A stretch of 64,000 bases of DNA from UBA9926 sp018645765 (GTDB taxonomy: Bacteria; Pseudomonadota; Gammaproteobacteria; Pseudomonadales; Azotimanducaceae): positions 434,001 to 498,000 of the forward strand of contig CASIBO010000002.1 in the NCBI GenBank assembly GCA_949372755.1. The letters run 5' to 3'. Below, in pieces: positions 36,608 through 44,931 of this stretch. The notes beneath the pieces are model-generated. The model saw nothing but the letters and a program-made list of their open reading frames with translations. It searched no databases and was not told the DNA's origin. Within the stretch, counting starts at the first letter, position 1. Every line of letters starts with the position of its first letter. The position numbers and the translations under genes were made by a program.

Positions 36608-37105
36608 ATGTTTTGTCCTTTTTGCACCCATAGTGAAACCAAAGTAAACGACAGTCGTTTGGTGGCTGAAGGCCATCAAGTGCGTCGTCGTCGGGAATGC
36701 TTGGCTTGTGGCGAACGCTTTACTTCCTTTGAATCGGCTGAACTCATGATGCCTCGGGTCATTAAGTCAGATGGTAGTCGAGAGCCTTTTAATGAAGAAA
36801 AGCTTCGGTCTGGCCTTATGCGTGCGCTTGAAAAGCGCCCCGTAAGCCTAGAGGGCGTGGAAGCAGTCCTGTCGCGGATTAAAAGCGCCTTACGCGCGAC
36901 TGGTGAGCCGGAACTCAAGAGTCTGGAGTTGGGCGAGCTGGTGATGAATGAGTTGCGGACCTTAGACGAAGTGGCGTATGTCCGGTTCGCATCGGTCTAC
37001 CGCAGCTTCCAAGATATCGACGAATTCAAACGTGAAATTGACTCGATGGGTAAAAACAACCGCAAACGCGCTGCGAAAAAACCAGCAGCGCGTCAATCGA
37101 CATGA
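36608..37105 (+). CDS. nrdR: Transcriptional repressor NrdR
   Basis: Represses ribonucleotide reductase genes according to the dATP/ATP ratio. The zinc ribbon uses Cys3, Cys6, Cys31 and Cys34. An ATP-cone domain follows (about 49-139), containing VIKSDGSREPF and VAYVRFASVYR. The C-terminal tail is lysine-rich. It is 165 aa. Its stop overlaps the ribD start (ATGA), the usual nrdR-ribD linkage in Gammaproteobacteria. Confidence 0.97.
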   Translation: MFCPFCTHSETKVNDSRLVAEGHQVRRRRECLACGERFTSFESAELMMPRVIKSDGSREPFNEEKLRSGLMRALEKRPVSLEGVEAVLSRIKSALRATGEPELKSLELGELVMNELRTLDEVAYVRFASVYRSFQDIDEFKREIDSMGKNNRKRAAKKPAARQST

Positions 37106-38184
37106 GGGACGAAGCATTTCTAGCGCAAGCTTTTCGGCTCGCGCAGCAAGGCCGGTTTACGACAGATCCTAACCCACGTGTTGGCTGCGTTCTGGTGCGC
37201 GAAGGCCGGGTTATTGGGGAAGGGTTTCATCAGATGGCGGGCGGTTTGCATGCCGAAGCAGAAGCGCTCGCCAGCGCAACCGAATCGGTTGTTGGGGCAA
37301 CCGCCTATGTCACCTTAGAGCCCTGCAGCTATCACGGTCGAACCCCTTCGTGCGCAGATGCTTTAATTAAAGCCGGTGTGACCCGGGTTGTTGCGGCCGC
37401 ACGCGACCCCCATCCTAGAAACAGCGGTGCGGGCTTTGATTTGCTTGAAGCGGCGGGAATTGAGGTCATTCGGGATGCCGATCAAGCGGGCGCGCAGGCA
37501 CTCAATCCTGGCCATGAAAAGACCCACACCCAGGGCAGGCCCTATGTTCGGTTGAAGCTCGCAGCGACAATGGACGGTTTTACCGGCCTGCCGAATGGCC
37601 AAAGCCAGTGGATTACCTCACCGGCAGCAAGGCTTGAGGTGCAACGATTGCGTGCTCAAAGTTCCGCGATTGTCACCGGTGCCAATACGGTGCTCAGTGA
37701 TGATCCTGAGCTCACGGTTCGAGATCCTAGAATTGACCCGAAACACAGCGATCTTATTTTGGCCCGGCCAAAGCCAGTCTATGTGCTCGATAGCCAAAGT
37801 CGGACCATGACAACCGCAAAAGTCTATGGCAATCCCTTAGCGCGTCAGGTTTGCGGATTAGAGGCGCTCAATGCCCATCCCACGGCGCTCAAAACCAAAC
37901 TCAACCCCGATGGCCAGATCGATTTACCCTTCTTTTTTGAAGCCTTAGCGGCGAAAGGCGTTTTGGAAGTTTTAGTGGAATGCGGTCCGACCCTCGCCGG
38001 TGCGGTCATGCAGGCGAACTTGGTCGATGAGCTCGTATTGTTTTTAGCGCCGAAATTTATGGGGGTGGGTAAGCCGTTACTTCAACTTCCAGAACTTGAT
38101 AAGATGAGCGATCTGCGGGCGTGGTCGTTGTTTGATACGCGTAGAATAGGTCCCGATATAAAGCTCGTTTTAAAACCCGATTGA
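37102..38184 (+). CDS. ribD: Riboflavin biosynthesis deaminase/reductase
   Basis: Carries out two consecutive steps of riboflavin synthesis. The deaminase half (1-145) has zinc ligands His50 (with Glu52 as proton shuttle), Cys75 and Cys84 in HAEAEAL and PCSYHGRTPSC. The reductase half (about 146-360) has the GPTLAG and NADPH-binding region. Length is normal at 360 aa. ribH, not ribE, follows after 28 bp, so the usual riboflavin synthase gene is missing from this operon. Confidence 0.95.
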   Translation: MRDEAFLAQAFRLAQQGRFTTDPNPRVGCVLVREGRVIGEGFHQMAGGLHAEAEALASATESVVGATAYVTLEPCSYHGRTPSCADALIKAGVTRVVAAARDPHPRNSGAGFDLLEAAGIEVIRDADQAGAQALNPGHEKTHTQGRPYVRLKLAATMDGFTGLPNGQSQWITSPAARLEVQRLRAQSSAIVTGANTVLSDDPELTVRDPRIDPKHSDLILARPKPVYVLDSQSRTMTTAKVYGNPLARQVCGLEALNAHPTALKTKLNPDGQIDLPFFFEALAAKGVLEVLVECGPTLAGAVMQANLVDELVLFLAPKFMGVGKPLLQLPELDKMSDLRAWSLFDTRRIGPDIKLVLKPD

Positions 38185-38212
38185 TCCCAACCGTTCAAAG
38201 GACGACTCAGAA

Positions 38213-38680
38213 ATGACCCGATTAATTGAAGGCGATTTGGTGGCCAGTACCGCAGGGATTACGATCGTTGTTGCGCGTTTTAATGAGTTGATTGTGGACA
38301 GCCTGCTCAATGGTGCGCTGACGACGCTCAAGCGGCAAGGCGTCCAAGATAAACATATAACGGTTGTGAAAGTGCCGGGTGCTTTTGAGATTCCGCTTGC
38401 GGCTCAGCTGGCTGCCGAGCAATCTGACTGCGCCGCAGTGATTACTTTGGGCGCCGTGATTCGGGGTGGTACACCGCATTTTGATTACGTCGCCGGTCAA
38501 GCTGCGAGTGGTGTGACCGCCGTTGCGTTGAAAACAGGGAAGCCAGTCGTTTTTGGCGTGCTGACGACCGATACCATTGAGCAAGCCATTGAACGTGCCG
38601 GAACCAAAGCCGGCAATAAAGGTGCTGATGCCGCGATGACCGCGCTTGAGATGATCAATCTCATAAGAAAAATGGCATGA
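38213..38680 (+). CDS. ribH: 6,7-dimethyl-8-ribityllumazine synthase
   Basis: Condenses the RibD-pathway pyrimidine with dihydroxybutanone phosphate to lumazine. It is 155 aa with the conserved VPGAFEIPL, GAVIRGGTPHFDYV (catalytic His) and GVLTTDTIEQA segments. An AAAGGACG Shine-Dalgarno precedes the ATG. The stop overlaps the nusB start by 4 bp. Confidence 0.96.
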   Translation: MTRLIEGDLVASTAGITIVVARFNELIVDSLLNGALTTLKRQGVQDKHITVVKVPGAFEIPLAAQLAAEQSDCAAVITLGAVIRGGTPHFDYVAGQAASGVTAVALKTGKPVVFGVLTTDTIEQAIERAGTKAGNKGADAAMTALEMINLIRKMA

Positions 38681-39120
38681 AATCCACCCCCTCGGCTCGA
38701 CATAGAGCTCGAAAGCTCGCAGTTCAAGCGTTGTATCAGCTCCACTTCCTGGAGGCGTCGCCCAGCCAGGTGATTAAAGAATTCCTCGAGGACAATGATT
38801 TAAAGCGAGCTGATGTAGCGTATTTTGAAACCCTGGTTTTGGGCGTTAGTCAGCAAAAGGCAGCACTTTGGCTCACGATTTGCGAATTGCTGGACCGCGA
38901 GCCCGAGAAAATTGATCCCGTTGAAAAAAGTATCCTGTTGCTGGGTGCCTTTGAGCTATCAGCTCACATGGAAATTCCCTTCAAGGTTGTCATTACCGAA
39001 TCGGTTGATCTGGCCAAGATCTTTGGCGGAACCGACAGTTATAAGTACGTGAATTCCATTTTGGATCGCTTGGCAACGACCTTTCGGGCGATTGAAGTCG
39101 GTACGCTGCAGGTTCGATGA
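38677..39120 (+). CDS. nusB: Transcription antitermination factor NusB
   Basis: Binds boxA RNA with S10 and supports rRNA antitermination. The all-helical 147-residue protein has the N-terminal RHRARKLAVQALYQLHF and C-terminal FVNSILDRLA-like (YVNSILDRLA) motifs. It is coupled to ribH and thiL by 4-bp overlaps. Confidence 0.96.
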   Translation: MKSTPSARHRARKLAVQALYQLHFLEASPSQVIKEFLEDNDLKRADVAYFETLVLGVSQQKAALWLTICELLDREPEKIDPVEKSILLLGAFELSAHMEIPFKVVITESVDLAKIFGGTDSYKYVNSILDRLATTFRAIEVGTLQVR

Positions 39121-40091
39121 GCCTCTCTGAATTCGAAATCATCGATCAATACTTTACCCCCCTAGGACACTGGCAGGGCCCACACACGGTGATGGGTCCG
39201 GGTGATGACTGCGCGGTATTGAGTCCACCACTGGGTCATCAGCTCTGCGTATCGTCGGATACGTTTATCGAAGGCGTTCATTTCCCGGTTGGCGCAAGCG
39301 GCGCCCTTGTGGCTCGGCGAACCCTTGCAGGCGCGGTGAGTGATCTGGCGGCGATGGGCAGTGAACCGCTTGCTGTGACCGGTGCTCTCACCTTGGTGGC
39401 AGCGGTCCCGGATTGGTTAGCATCCTTTTCGGGCGCGCTGTCAGAGTTGATTCAGGATTGGCAGTTGCCGTTGGTTGGCGGCAACATCAGCCGAGGCCGT
39501 GAGCTCTCGTTAACTTGGACGGTGATTGGCTCGGTGCCGACCGGGACCTATATCACCCGCAACGGCGCGTCTGCTGGCGAGGATATCTATGTCAGCGGCT
39601 GGCCCGGTCGTGCGGGTCTTGCCTTGTCAAAGCTGCAGTCGGGCCAGCAACCGCCGGAGCCGCTCGCCAAACATTATCTCGCGCCAGTGCCGCGTCTGTT
39701 GCTGGGTCAGCACCTGCGGGGGTTAGCGTCGGCTATGATTGACGTCTCCGATGGGGTTTTAGCGGACTTAAGTCATCTACTGGATGGCAGTGCGCTCGGC
39801 GCCCGAATGAATGCCAGGGACATGGCGTTTGATGAACTGCTACAGGCGAGCGCGGAGAGTCCGGCGGCGGCACTGACGCACTTCCTAACGGCAGGCGATG
39901 ATTATGAACTGTGTTTTATCGCGCCCACATCCGCCCGCGCAGAGATTGATCGATTGGCGCTGAAATTGGCACTGCCGTTGAACCGTATTGGTGAAACCCA
40001 AGCTGAATTGGGCTTGGTGGTCGAGAATTTACCGGTGACCCTTACCGAATCGATGTTGATCAAAACCAGTGGATACCGGCATTTCACATGA
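39117..40091 (+). CDS. thiL: Thiamine-monophosphate kinase
   Basis: Phosphorylates thiamine phosphate to the diphosphate cofactor. The 324-residue PurM-like fold shows GPGDDCAVL and SDTFIEGVHF near the N-terminus and IDVSDGVLADLSH in the second domain. It overlaps nusB and pgpA by 4 bp each. DXS in this window (56198-58069) is a TPP-dependent enzyme. Confidence 0.95.
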   Translation: MSLSEFEIIDQYFTPLGHWQGPHTVMGPGDDCAVLSPPLGHQLCVSSDTFIEGVHFPVGASGALVARRTLAGAVSDLAAMGSEPLAVTGALTLVAAVPDWLASFSGALSELIQDWQLPLVGGNISRGRELSLTWTVIGSVPTGTYITRNGASAGEDIYVSGWPGRAGLALSKLQSGQQPPEPLAKHYLAPVPRLLLGQHLRGLASAMIDVSDGVLADLSHLLDGSALGARMNARDMAFDELLQASAESPAAALTHFLTAGDDYELCFIAPTSARAEIDRLALKLALPLNRIGETQAELGLVVENLPVTLTESMLIKTSGYRHFT

Positions 40092-40585
40092 CGCCAACGG
40101 TCGCCAATTTATTGAAAAGCCCAACGCTAATGTTGGCGCTAGGCTTTGGCTCGGGATTGGTGAAGAAAGGCCCTGGTACTGCAGGAAGTTTAGTGGGCTT
40201 GCTTGTGTATTGCGCGATGGCGCAGCTTTCACCAGCGATCTATGTTGGCTTGGTTGCGCTTGGTTTTGGTGGCGGCATCTGGATCTGCGGTCGTGCTGCT
40301 GCGCAGCTTCAAATCAAAGATCCCGGTTGTATTGTATGGGATGAGATTATCGGAATGTTGATTGCTTGTTGGCTCGTCCCCTTAGAGCCGGCTTGGTTAC
40401 TGTTGGCATTTGGTCTGTTCAGACTATTCGATATCCTGAAACCCTGGCCGATTAGTTGGCTCGATCGAAATCTTAAAGGCGGCTTGGGGATTATGGTTGA
40501 TGACGTGGCGGCGGGGCTTGTTTCCTGCGCGCTGGTTCATTTAGCGATGGTGGGTACAGCAAGCGGGCCGCTCGTTTTGGGGTAG
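40088..40585 (+). CDS. pgpA: Phosphatidylglycerophosphatase A
   Basis: Membrane phosphatase making phosphatidylglycerol. The 165 residues hold GSGLVKKGPGTAGS at the N-terminus, the acidic VWDEIIGM motif, FRLFDILKPWPI and a final DDVAAGL. There are about four hydrophobic segments. Last gene of the ribH-nusB-thiL-pgpA coupled run. After it a small hairpin (40608-40624, ACAAGG/CCTTGT) precedes the next gene but has no T-tract. Confidence 0.94.
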   Translation: MTPTVANLLKSPTLMLALGFGSGLVKKGPGTAGSLVGLLVYCAMAQLSPAIYVGLVALGFGGGIWICGRAAAQLQIKDPGCIVWDEIIGMLIACWLVPLEPAWLLLAFGLFRLFDILKPWPISWLDRNLKGGLGIMVDDVAAGLVSCALVHLAMVGTASGPLVLG

Positions 40586-40647
40586 TTGTCAAAGTTGATT
40601 AGGAGTGACAAGGTATCGCCTTGTGCTAGTGGTTAAAGGATTGTGTT

Positions 40648-41427
40648 ATGAAAATTCACCAGATTTATACTTACAACGACCTTAGAAATTTCACCTACGT
40701 TTTAGAGCTGGGTGATCAAGACGCCATTGTTTTGGATCCTTGGGATGCAGACGAGGTGAATGATTTTTTAGCGAATCACAAGCTATCCTTGAAGGCGGTG
40801 ATCAACACCCATGAACACTGGGATCATACCCGGGGCAACGAGGCACTCGTGGCGGCGCATCAATGCGAGGTTTGGGCCCATCAAAATGGGGAGGGCAAAA
40901 TTCCAGGCATGACCCGCGCTTTAACATCGGGAGAAACCATAGATCTTGCGCCAGACCTTGTCATGACCGTCATGGATACACCGGGGCATACGTTTGCGCA
41001 CCTTTGTTTTTTGATGACAACCGCCGGTGAGCCGAGCGCCGTATTCACCGGCGATACGCTGTTCAATGCGGGCGTTGGCAATTGTCACAATGGCGGCAGC
41101 CCTGAGGCGCTCTACCAAACCATTCGAGCGCAATTTCATACGTTGAGTGATGGTGTGGTTGTTTATCCCGGTCATGATTACTTAGAAAATAATTTGCGAT
41201 TTACGCTACACCTTGAACCGAGTAACGCGGTCGCGAGTCAATGGCTTGACCGCGTTGCGGGCAACGATCCCGGCCAAACCCAAGTTGTGACGACCATTGG
41301 CGATGAGCGATCGATTAACGCCTTTTTTAGGTTGGACAGCGAAGAGATTCGTCAAAATCTAGCGCTTGATCAGGCCAATGATGAGAAAACGTTTCTCGCG
41401 CTCAGGAAACGTCGAAACGATTGGTAA
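40648..41427 (+). CDS. Glyoxalase II-like metallo-beta-lactamase-fold hydrolase
   Basis: Probably hydrolyses S-D-lactoylglutathione or a related thioester. The 259-residue protein carries the metal motif THEHWDH, then His in TPGHTFAH, Asp in FTGDTLF and His in YPGHDYLENN. The C-terminal segment INAFFRLDSEEIR and the basic end RKRRNDW recall the glutathione-binding domain of GloB. It is separated from pgpA by 62 bp and from the SDR gene by 38 bp, and may belong to the metabolic group that follows. Confidence 0.8.
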   Translation: MKIHQIYTYNDLRNFTYVLELGDQDAIVLDPWDADEVNDFLANHKLSLKAVINTHEHWDHTRGNEALVAAHQCEVWAHQNGEGKIPGMTRALTSGETIDLAPDLVMTVMDTPGHTFAHLCFLMTTAGEPSAVFTGDTLFNAGVGNCHNGGSPEALYQTIRAQFHTLSDGVVVYPGHDYLENNLRFTLHLEPSNAVASQWLDRVAGNDPGQTQVVTTIGDERSINAFFRLDSEEIRQNLALDQANDEKTFLALRKRRNDW

Positions 41428-41465
41428 GTACGATACGGCAAGGCCTTTTTAAGGAGGTTTAACAG

Positions 41466-42230
41466 ATGCTACCGGTTTGTTTTGTTTTAGGGGCAGGGGC
41501 TGGCATTGGCGGCACCGTGGGTGGGCTGTTTGCTAAATCCGGTTACCATGCGGTGCTCGCGCGGCGCAGCGATGAGGCCGGTTTAAAGACCTTGGTAGAT
41601 GGTATCCAGAGTCAGGGTGGTGCAGCGTCTGGTTTCTTGATGGATGCGGTTGAAGACGGCGTGATCGAGGAACAGGTTTTAAGGATTGAGCGCGACGTTG
41701 GGCCAATCGACACGGTGGTCTATAACTTAGGGGCGCAAATCGGCTCTAGGCGTTTGGAAGACACCTCTTACAAGGCTTTTGAGGTGGGTTGGCGAATGGC
41801 AACCTTTGGGTTGTTTCGTCTTGCTCAAACCGTGGTGCCAGCAATGCGGGCGCGGGGTCACGGCACCATTTTAGTGACCTCCGCAACCGCCGCGGTGCGG
41901 GGCAATCAAGGCCAGCATTCCCACGCGGCTGCAATGGGTGGTCGGCGGATGCTGTGTCAGTCCTTGAATGCGGAGCTAGCAAGCGATGGCATCCACGTGG
42001 CACATATCGTGATCGACGGTGCGGTAGATGCGCCGGATACCCTTGGGAAAATGTTGGGGGCAGAGCGGTTTCAAGCACTGCGTGAAGCGAAGGGAATGGC
42101 TCACGATGGTTTGATGTTGCCTGAGAAAATCGCCGAGACGTATCTACACTTGGCGCAACAACACCGCTCAGTCTGGACTCATGAACTCGACCTCAGAGCC
42201 TTTTCTGATCAGGCGTGGTGGAATCACTAG
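41466..42230 (+). CDS. SDR-family protein without the YxxxK catalytic pair
   Basis: A Rossmann-fold short-chain dehydrogenase homologue of 254 aa. The cofactor loop GAGAGIG is at residues 9-15 and the NLGAQ segment matches the usual NxAG region. The Ser of the active site is at 139, but the position of the catalytic YxxxK reads H153-AAA-M157. Both Tyr and Lys are replaced. An AGGAGG Shine-Dalgarno precedes the ATG. It could be a non-catalytic binding protein or use a different mechanism; the DGAVDAPDTLGK region resembles a set of uncharacterised SDRs. Confidence 0.75.
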   Translation: MLPVCFVLGAGAGIGGTVGGLFAKSGYHAVLARRSDEAGLKTLVDGIQSQGGAASGFLMDAVEDGVIEEQVLRIERDVGPIDTVVYNLGAQIGSRRLEDTSYKAFEVGWRMATFGLFRLAQTVVPAMRARGHGTILVTSATAAVRGNQGQHSHAAAMGGRRMLCQSLNAELASDGIHVAHIVIDGAVDAPDTLGKMLGAERFQALREAKGMAHDGLMLPEKIAETYLHLAQQHRSVWTHELDLRAFSDQAWWNH

Positions 42231-42302
42231 ACTTTTTTAAAGCCTTAATTGGGTCGCAAAAGCGCCGCTAAAGGCTGCGCTCAAAAAGGGGTAAGGCACC
42301 GC

Positions 42303-42812
42303 ATGCAAAAAGAACTCGTTATTACGTTTGTTGGCGATGACCGGCCAGGGATTGTCCAAGAGATGAGCCAGCGGGTTACGGCGCGCGATGGCAACTGGTT
42401 AGAAAGCCAGATGACGCGGCTGGCCGGCAAGTTTGCCGGGGTTGCCCGAGTGAGTGTCGATGAGACCGTCTTTGCTGGCTTGGTTGAGGATATGCAGTCC
42501 ATACCCGGGATCTCGGTCCTGCTGGAAGCGCCAACCGACGCCATAGAGGATTTTCAGGCATTGTCGTTCGCCCTCAATATTATTGGTCCAGATCGTGCTG
42601 GCATCCTGAGCGAAGTTTCTGGCGCGCTGCTCGCTAAAGGCGTGAACGTTGTTGAACTCGAGACTCGTGTGGGTCCGGCACCGATGACGGGCGATCAAAC
42701 TTTTTTTGCTGAGGCCAGTATTTTAGTACCAGCCACTGTGTCGATGGCGTTGCTTCAAGATCTATTGAATGAGGTTGCGGATGCCCTAGCTCTGGATATT
42801 CGTTTGGAATGA
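42303..42812 (+). CDS. GcvR-like tandem ACT-domain protein
   Basis: 169 residues forming two ACT modules (about 5-75 and 87-165), each starting with a GDDRPGI- or GPDRAGI-type turn. This is the layout of GcvR, which blocks GcvA-dependent activation of glycine cleavage in E. coli, and of related amino-acid-sensing regulators. No DNA-binding domain is present. ATG 42303 has TAAGG upstream; the longer open frame from 42249 adds a non-family N-terminus. Confidence 0.75.
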   Translation: MQKELVITFVGDDRPGIVQEMSQRVTARDGNWLESQMTRLAGKFAGVARVSVDETVFAGLVEDMQSIPGISVLLEAPTDAIEDFQALSFALNIIGPDRAGILSEVSGALLAKGVNVVELETRVGPAPMTGDQTFFAEASILVPATVSMALLQDLLNEVADALALDIRLE

Positions 42813-42908
42813 TGGGGAGAACCCAAAAGGGTGATTCTTTGTACGGATGACAAAGCGCTTGTCGACATGATGCGCTTAATCAGCAACTGCTTAATTCTGG
42901 AAACTATT

Positions 42909-44237
42909 ATGAATGTCGCGCTGCAACCTTTAAAGCCGATCAAAACAAGCTTCCTGAAATCCATTCGGATGTTAAGGCAAAGCTACCGGAATCCTTTGGA
43001 ACATGGTCAGGCCTTACAAGCAGAACACGGTAATGTTGTGATGCAGAAGACCGGCCGAATGCAAATGGTACATTTGTTCGGCGCCGACGCCCATCAGTTG
43101 TGTCTGCTCAACCCGGATCAAATTTTGTCGAACAAAAAAGCCTGGGACATGATCATTGGACGGATCTTTCCGAATGGCTTGATGCTTCGAGATGGTGATG
43201 ACCACCGCTATCACCGGCGGTTAATGCAGGCAGGTTTTAAGAGTCATGTGATGCAACAGTACCGTGCCGTGATGCTGCCGCAAATCCAGTCCGCGCTATC
43301 GGACTGGCATGAACCGCGAGCTCTGGGCCCAACCCAAACCTTTCCGAAGTTCAAACAGTTAACGCTTGATTTAGCGGCCACCATCTTCTTAGGAATGGAT
43401 TTGGGCGTGGACGCCGCGCGTCTCAATCGGGCTTTTGAAACCACGGTTGCGGCTTCAATGCCGAGGGTGCCGATTCCGATTCCCGGCAACCTGCTTTGGC
43501 GGGGCATTCGGGCTCGAGCGGAAATGGTCGCCTATTTCCATTCTCAGATTGCCGAGAAACGCGCGGGCGATGGTCAAGACATGTTTTCCTTGTTGTGCCG
43601 AGCAGAGGATGAGTCGGGTGATCGTTATACTGATCAGGAAATTGTTGATCATATGATTTTTCTCATGATGGCCGCGCACGACACGACAACGAGCACGCTC
43701 ACGAGCATGACCTATCTGTTGGCAAAGCACCCCGCCTGGCAGCAAAAGTTGTTTGAAGCGAGCCAAAAGCTCACCCCTGATTCGGCCCGCGAGCAGCTCA
43801 ATGAGATGACCCTGCTGGCAGCGGTGATGAAGGAGGCCTTGCGGTTGTATCCGCCCCTATCAACGCTACCTAAATACAGTTTGAAGGCATTTGCTTTCGA
43901 GGGTTACGAAATTCCAGCAGGCTCTATGGTGGTCACCTACCCCATTCATACGCATTATATGGCGGCCTATTGGGCGGAACCCTATGCCTTCAATCCGGAG
44001 CGCTTTTTGGCAGAAAATAGAAACACGGACCAACATCCCTATAGCTTTGTGCCGTTTAGCGGGGGGGCGCACATGTGCATTGGTCTGCACTTTGCTGAGA
44101 TGCAGATCAAACTGGTTATGAATGAGTTGTTGCAGCGCTACCGGTGGTCCGTGCCCGAGGGCTACGTGATGCCAGTCCAACAATCACCCATTTCAAAACC
44201 CAAGGACGGCTTGCCCATTGTGTTCGAGGCGCGCTAG
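42909..44237 (+). CDS. Cytochrome P450
   Basis: Heme-thiolate monooxygenase of 442 residues, without a membrane anchor. The I-helix oxygen motif is AAHDTTTS, the K-helix ExxR is in KEALRLYPP and the heme-binding loop is PFSGGAHMCIG with Cys390 as axial ligand. The substrate cannot be inferred; the ETTVAASMP region and FLMMAAHDTTTS recall bacterial sterol/lipid P450s. No ferredoxin or reductase gene is adjacent, so electrons must come from elsewhere. The ATG at 42909 is preferred; the frame is open to 42831 without a good Shine-Dalgarno. Confidence 0.9.
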   Translation: MNVALQPLKPIKTSFLKSIRMLRQSYRNPLEHGQALQAEHGNVVMQKTGRMQMVHLFGADAHQLCLLNPDQILSNKKAWDMIIGRIFPNGLMLRDGDDHRYHRRLMQAGFKSHVMQQYRAVMLPQIQSALSDWHEPRALGPTQTFPKFKQLTLDLAATIFLGMDLGVDAARLNRAFETTVAASMPRVPIPIPGNLLWRGIRARAEMVAYFHSQIAEKRAGDGQDMFSLLCRAEDESGDRYTDQEIVDHMIFLMMAAHDTTTSTLTSMTYLLAKHPAWQQKLFEASQKLTPDSAREQLNEMTLLAAVMKEALRLYPPLSTLPKYSLKAFAFEGYEIPAGSMVVTYPIHTHYMAAYWAEPYAFNPERFLAENRNTDQHPYSFVPFSGGAHMCIGLHFAEMQIKLVMNELLQRYRWSVPEGYVMPVQQSPISKPKDGLPIVFEAR

Positions 44238-44283
44238 TGCGCTCAACGGGCGGCTCGATTACGCTTTGCGCGAAAGGAGATTA

Positions 44284-44817
44284 ATGATGCTCAGTTGGTC
44301 CCACGCGGTACTGTATGTCCAAACACTGCAACCGATGCTCCAGTTTTATAGTGAGGTTTTAGGGTTTCTGATTACCGACCGTGGGCCGCTTGCCGAGGGT
44401 GCCCCAGAGATCGTGTTTTTGAGCCAAGATCCAAGTGAGCATCACCAGCTTGCGATGGTGGCAACCCGTCAAGATACAAAGGCTTCCAATTCAGTCAATC
44501 ATTTTGCGTTTCGGGTTGCCGGGTTCAAGGCGCTCCAAGGCTTCCATGAAAAGCTCAAAGCGGTCAGTGGCATAACGGTTAATCCGCTGTCCCATGGCAA
44601 TACGCTCTCGTTGTACTTCAACGATCCGGAAGGCAACGGCATTGAACTTTTCTGGGAAACACCTTGGCATGTCGCGCAACCTCAGGGAAAGCCTTGGGAT
44701 CCAAACCTTGCGGAAGCGGATGCCGTAGCTTGGTTGCAAGAAACGTTTGGCAACGATCCAAGTTTCGAGCCCCGCGCGGACTATCAAGCCAGAAGACGGG
44801 CAGCAGCAGAGCAATGA
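44284..44817 (+). CDS. VOC-family (glyoxalase/extradiol dioxygenase-like) protein
   Basis: 177 residues with paired beta-alpha-beta-beta-beta modules. Likely metal ligands are the His in WSHAVLYV, the His in VNHFAFRV and the Glu in GIELFWE, the arrangement of type I extradiol dioxygenases. AAAGGAGATTA precedes the ATG, which is followed by a second ATG. It lies 46 bp after the P450, so it may act on the P450 product. The C-terminal 45 residues are basic and extra to the VOC fold. Confidence 0.75.
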   Translation: MMLSWSHAVLYVQTLQPMLQFYSEVLGFLITDRGPLAEGAPEIVFLSQDPSEHHQLAMVATRQDTKASNSVNHFAFRVAGFKALQGFHEKLKAVSGITVNPLSHGNTLSLYFNDPEGNGIELFWETPWHVAQPQGKPWDPNLAEADAVAWLQETFGNDPSFEPRADYQARRRAAAEQ

Positions 44818-44931
44818 TTCGATCTGGTGCTTGATTTCGTTCAAGCGTTAGCAAGGCGTCGTTGGCCAGCTTAATCGTGGCGGTTTCGACTGGTGACAGG
44901 CGCCTGCAGGGTTGCGACTTTCTCGAAGGAC

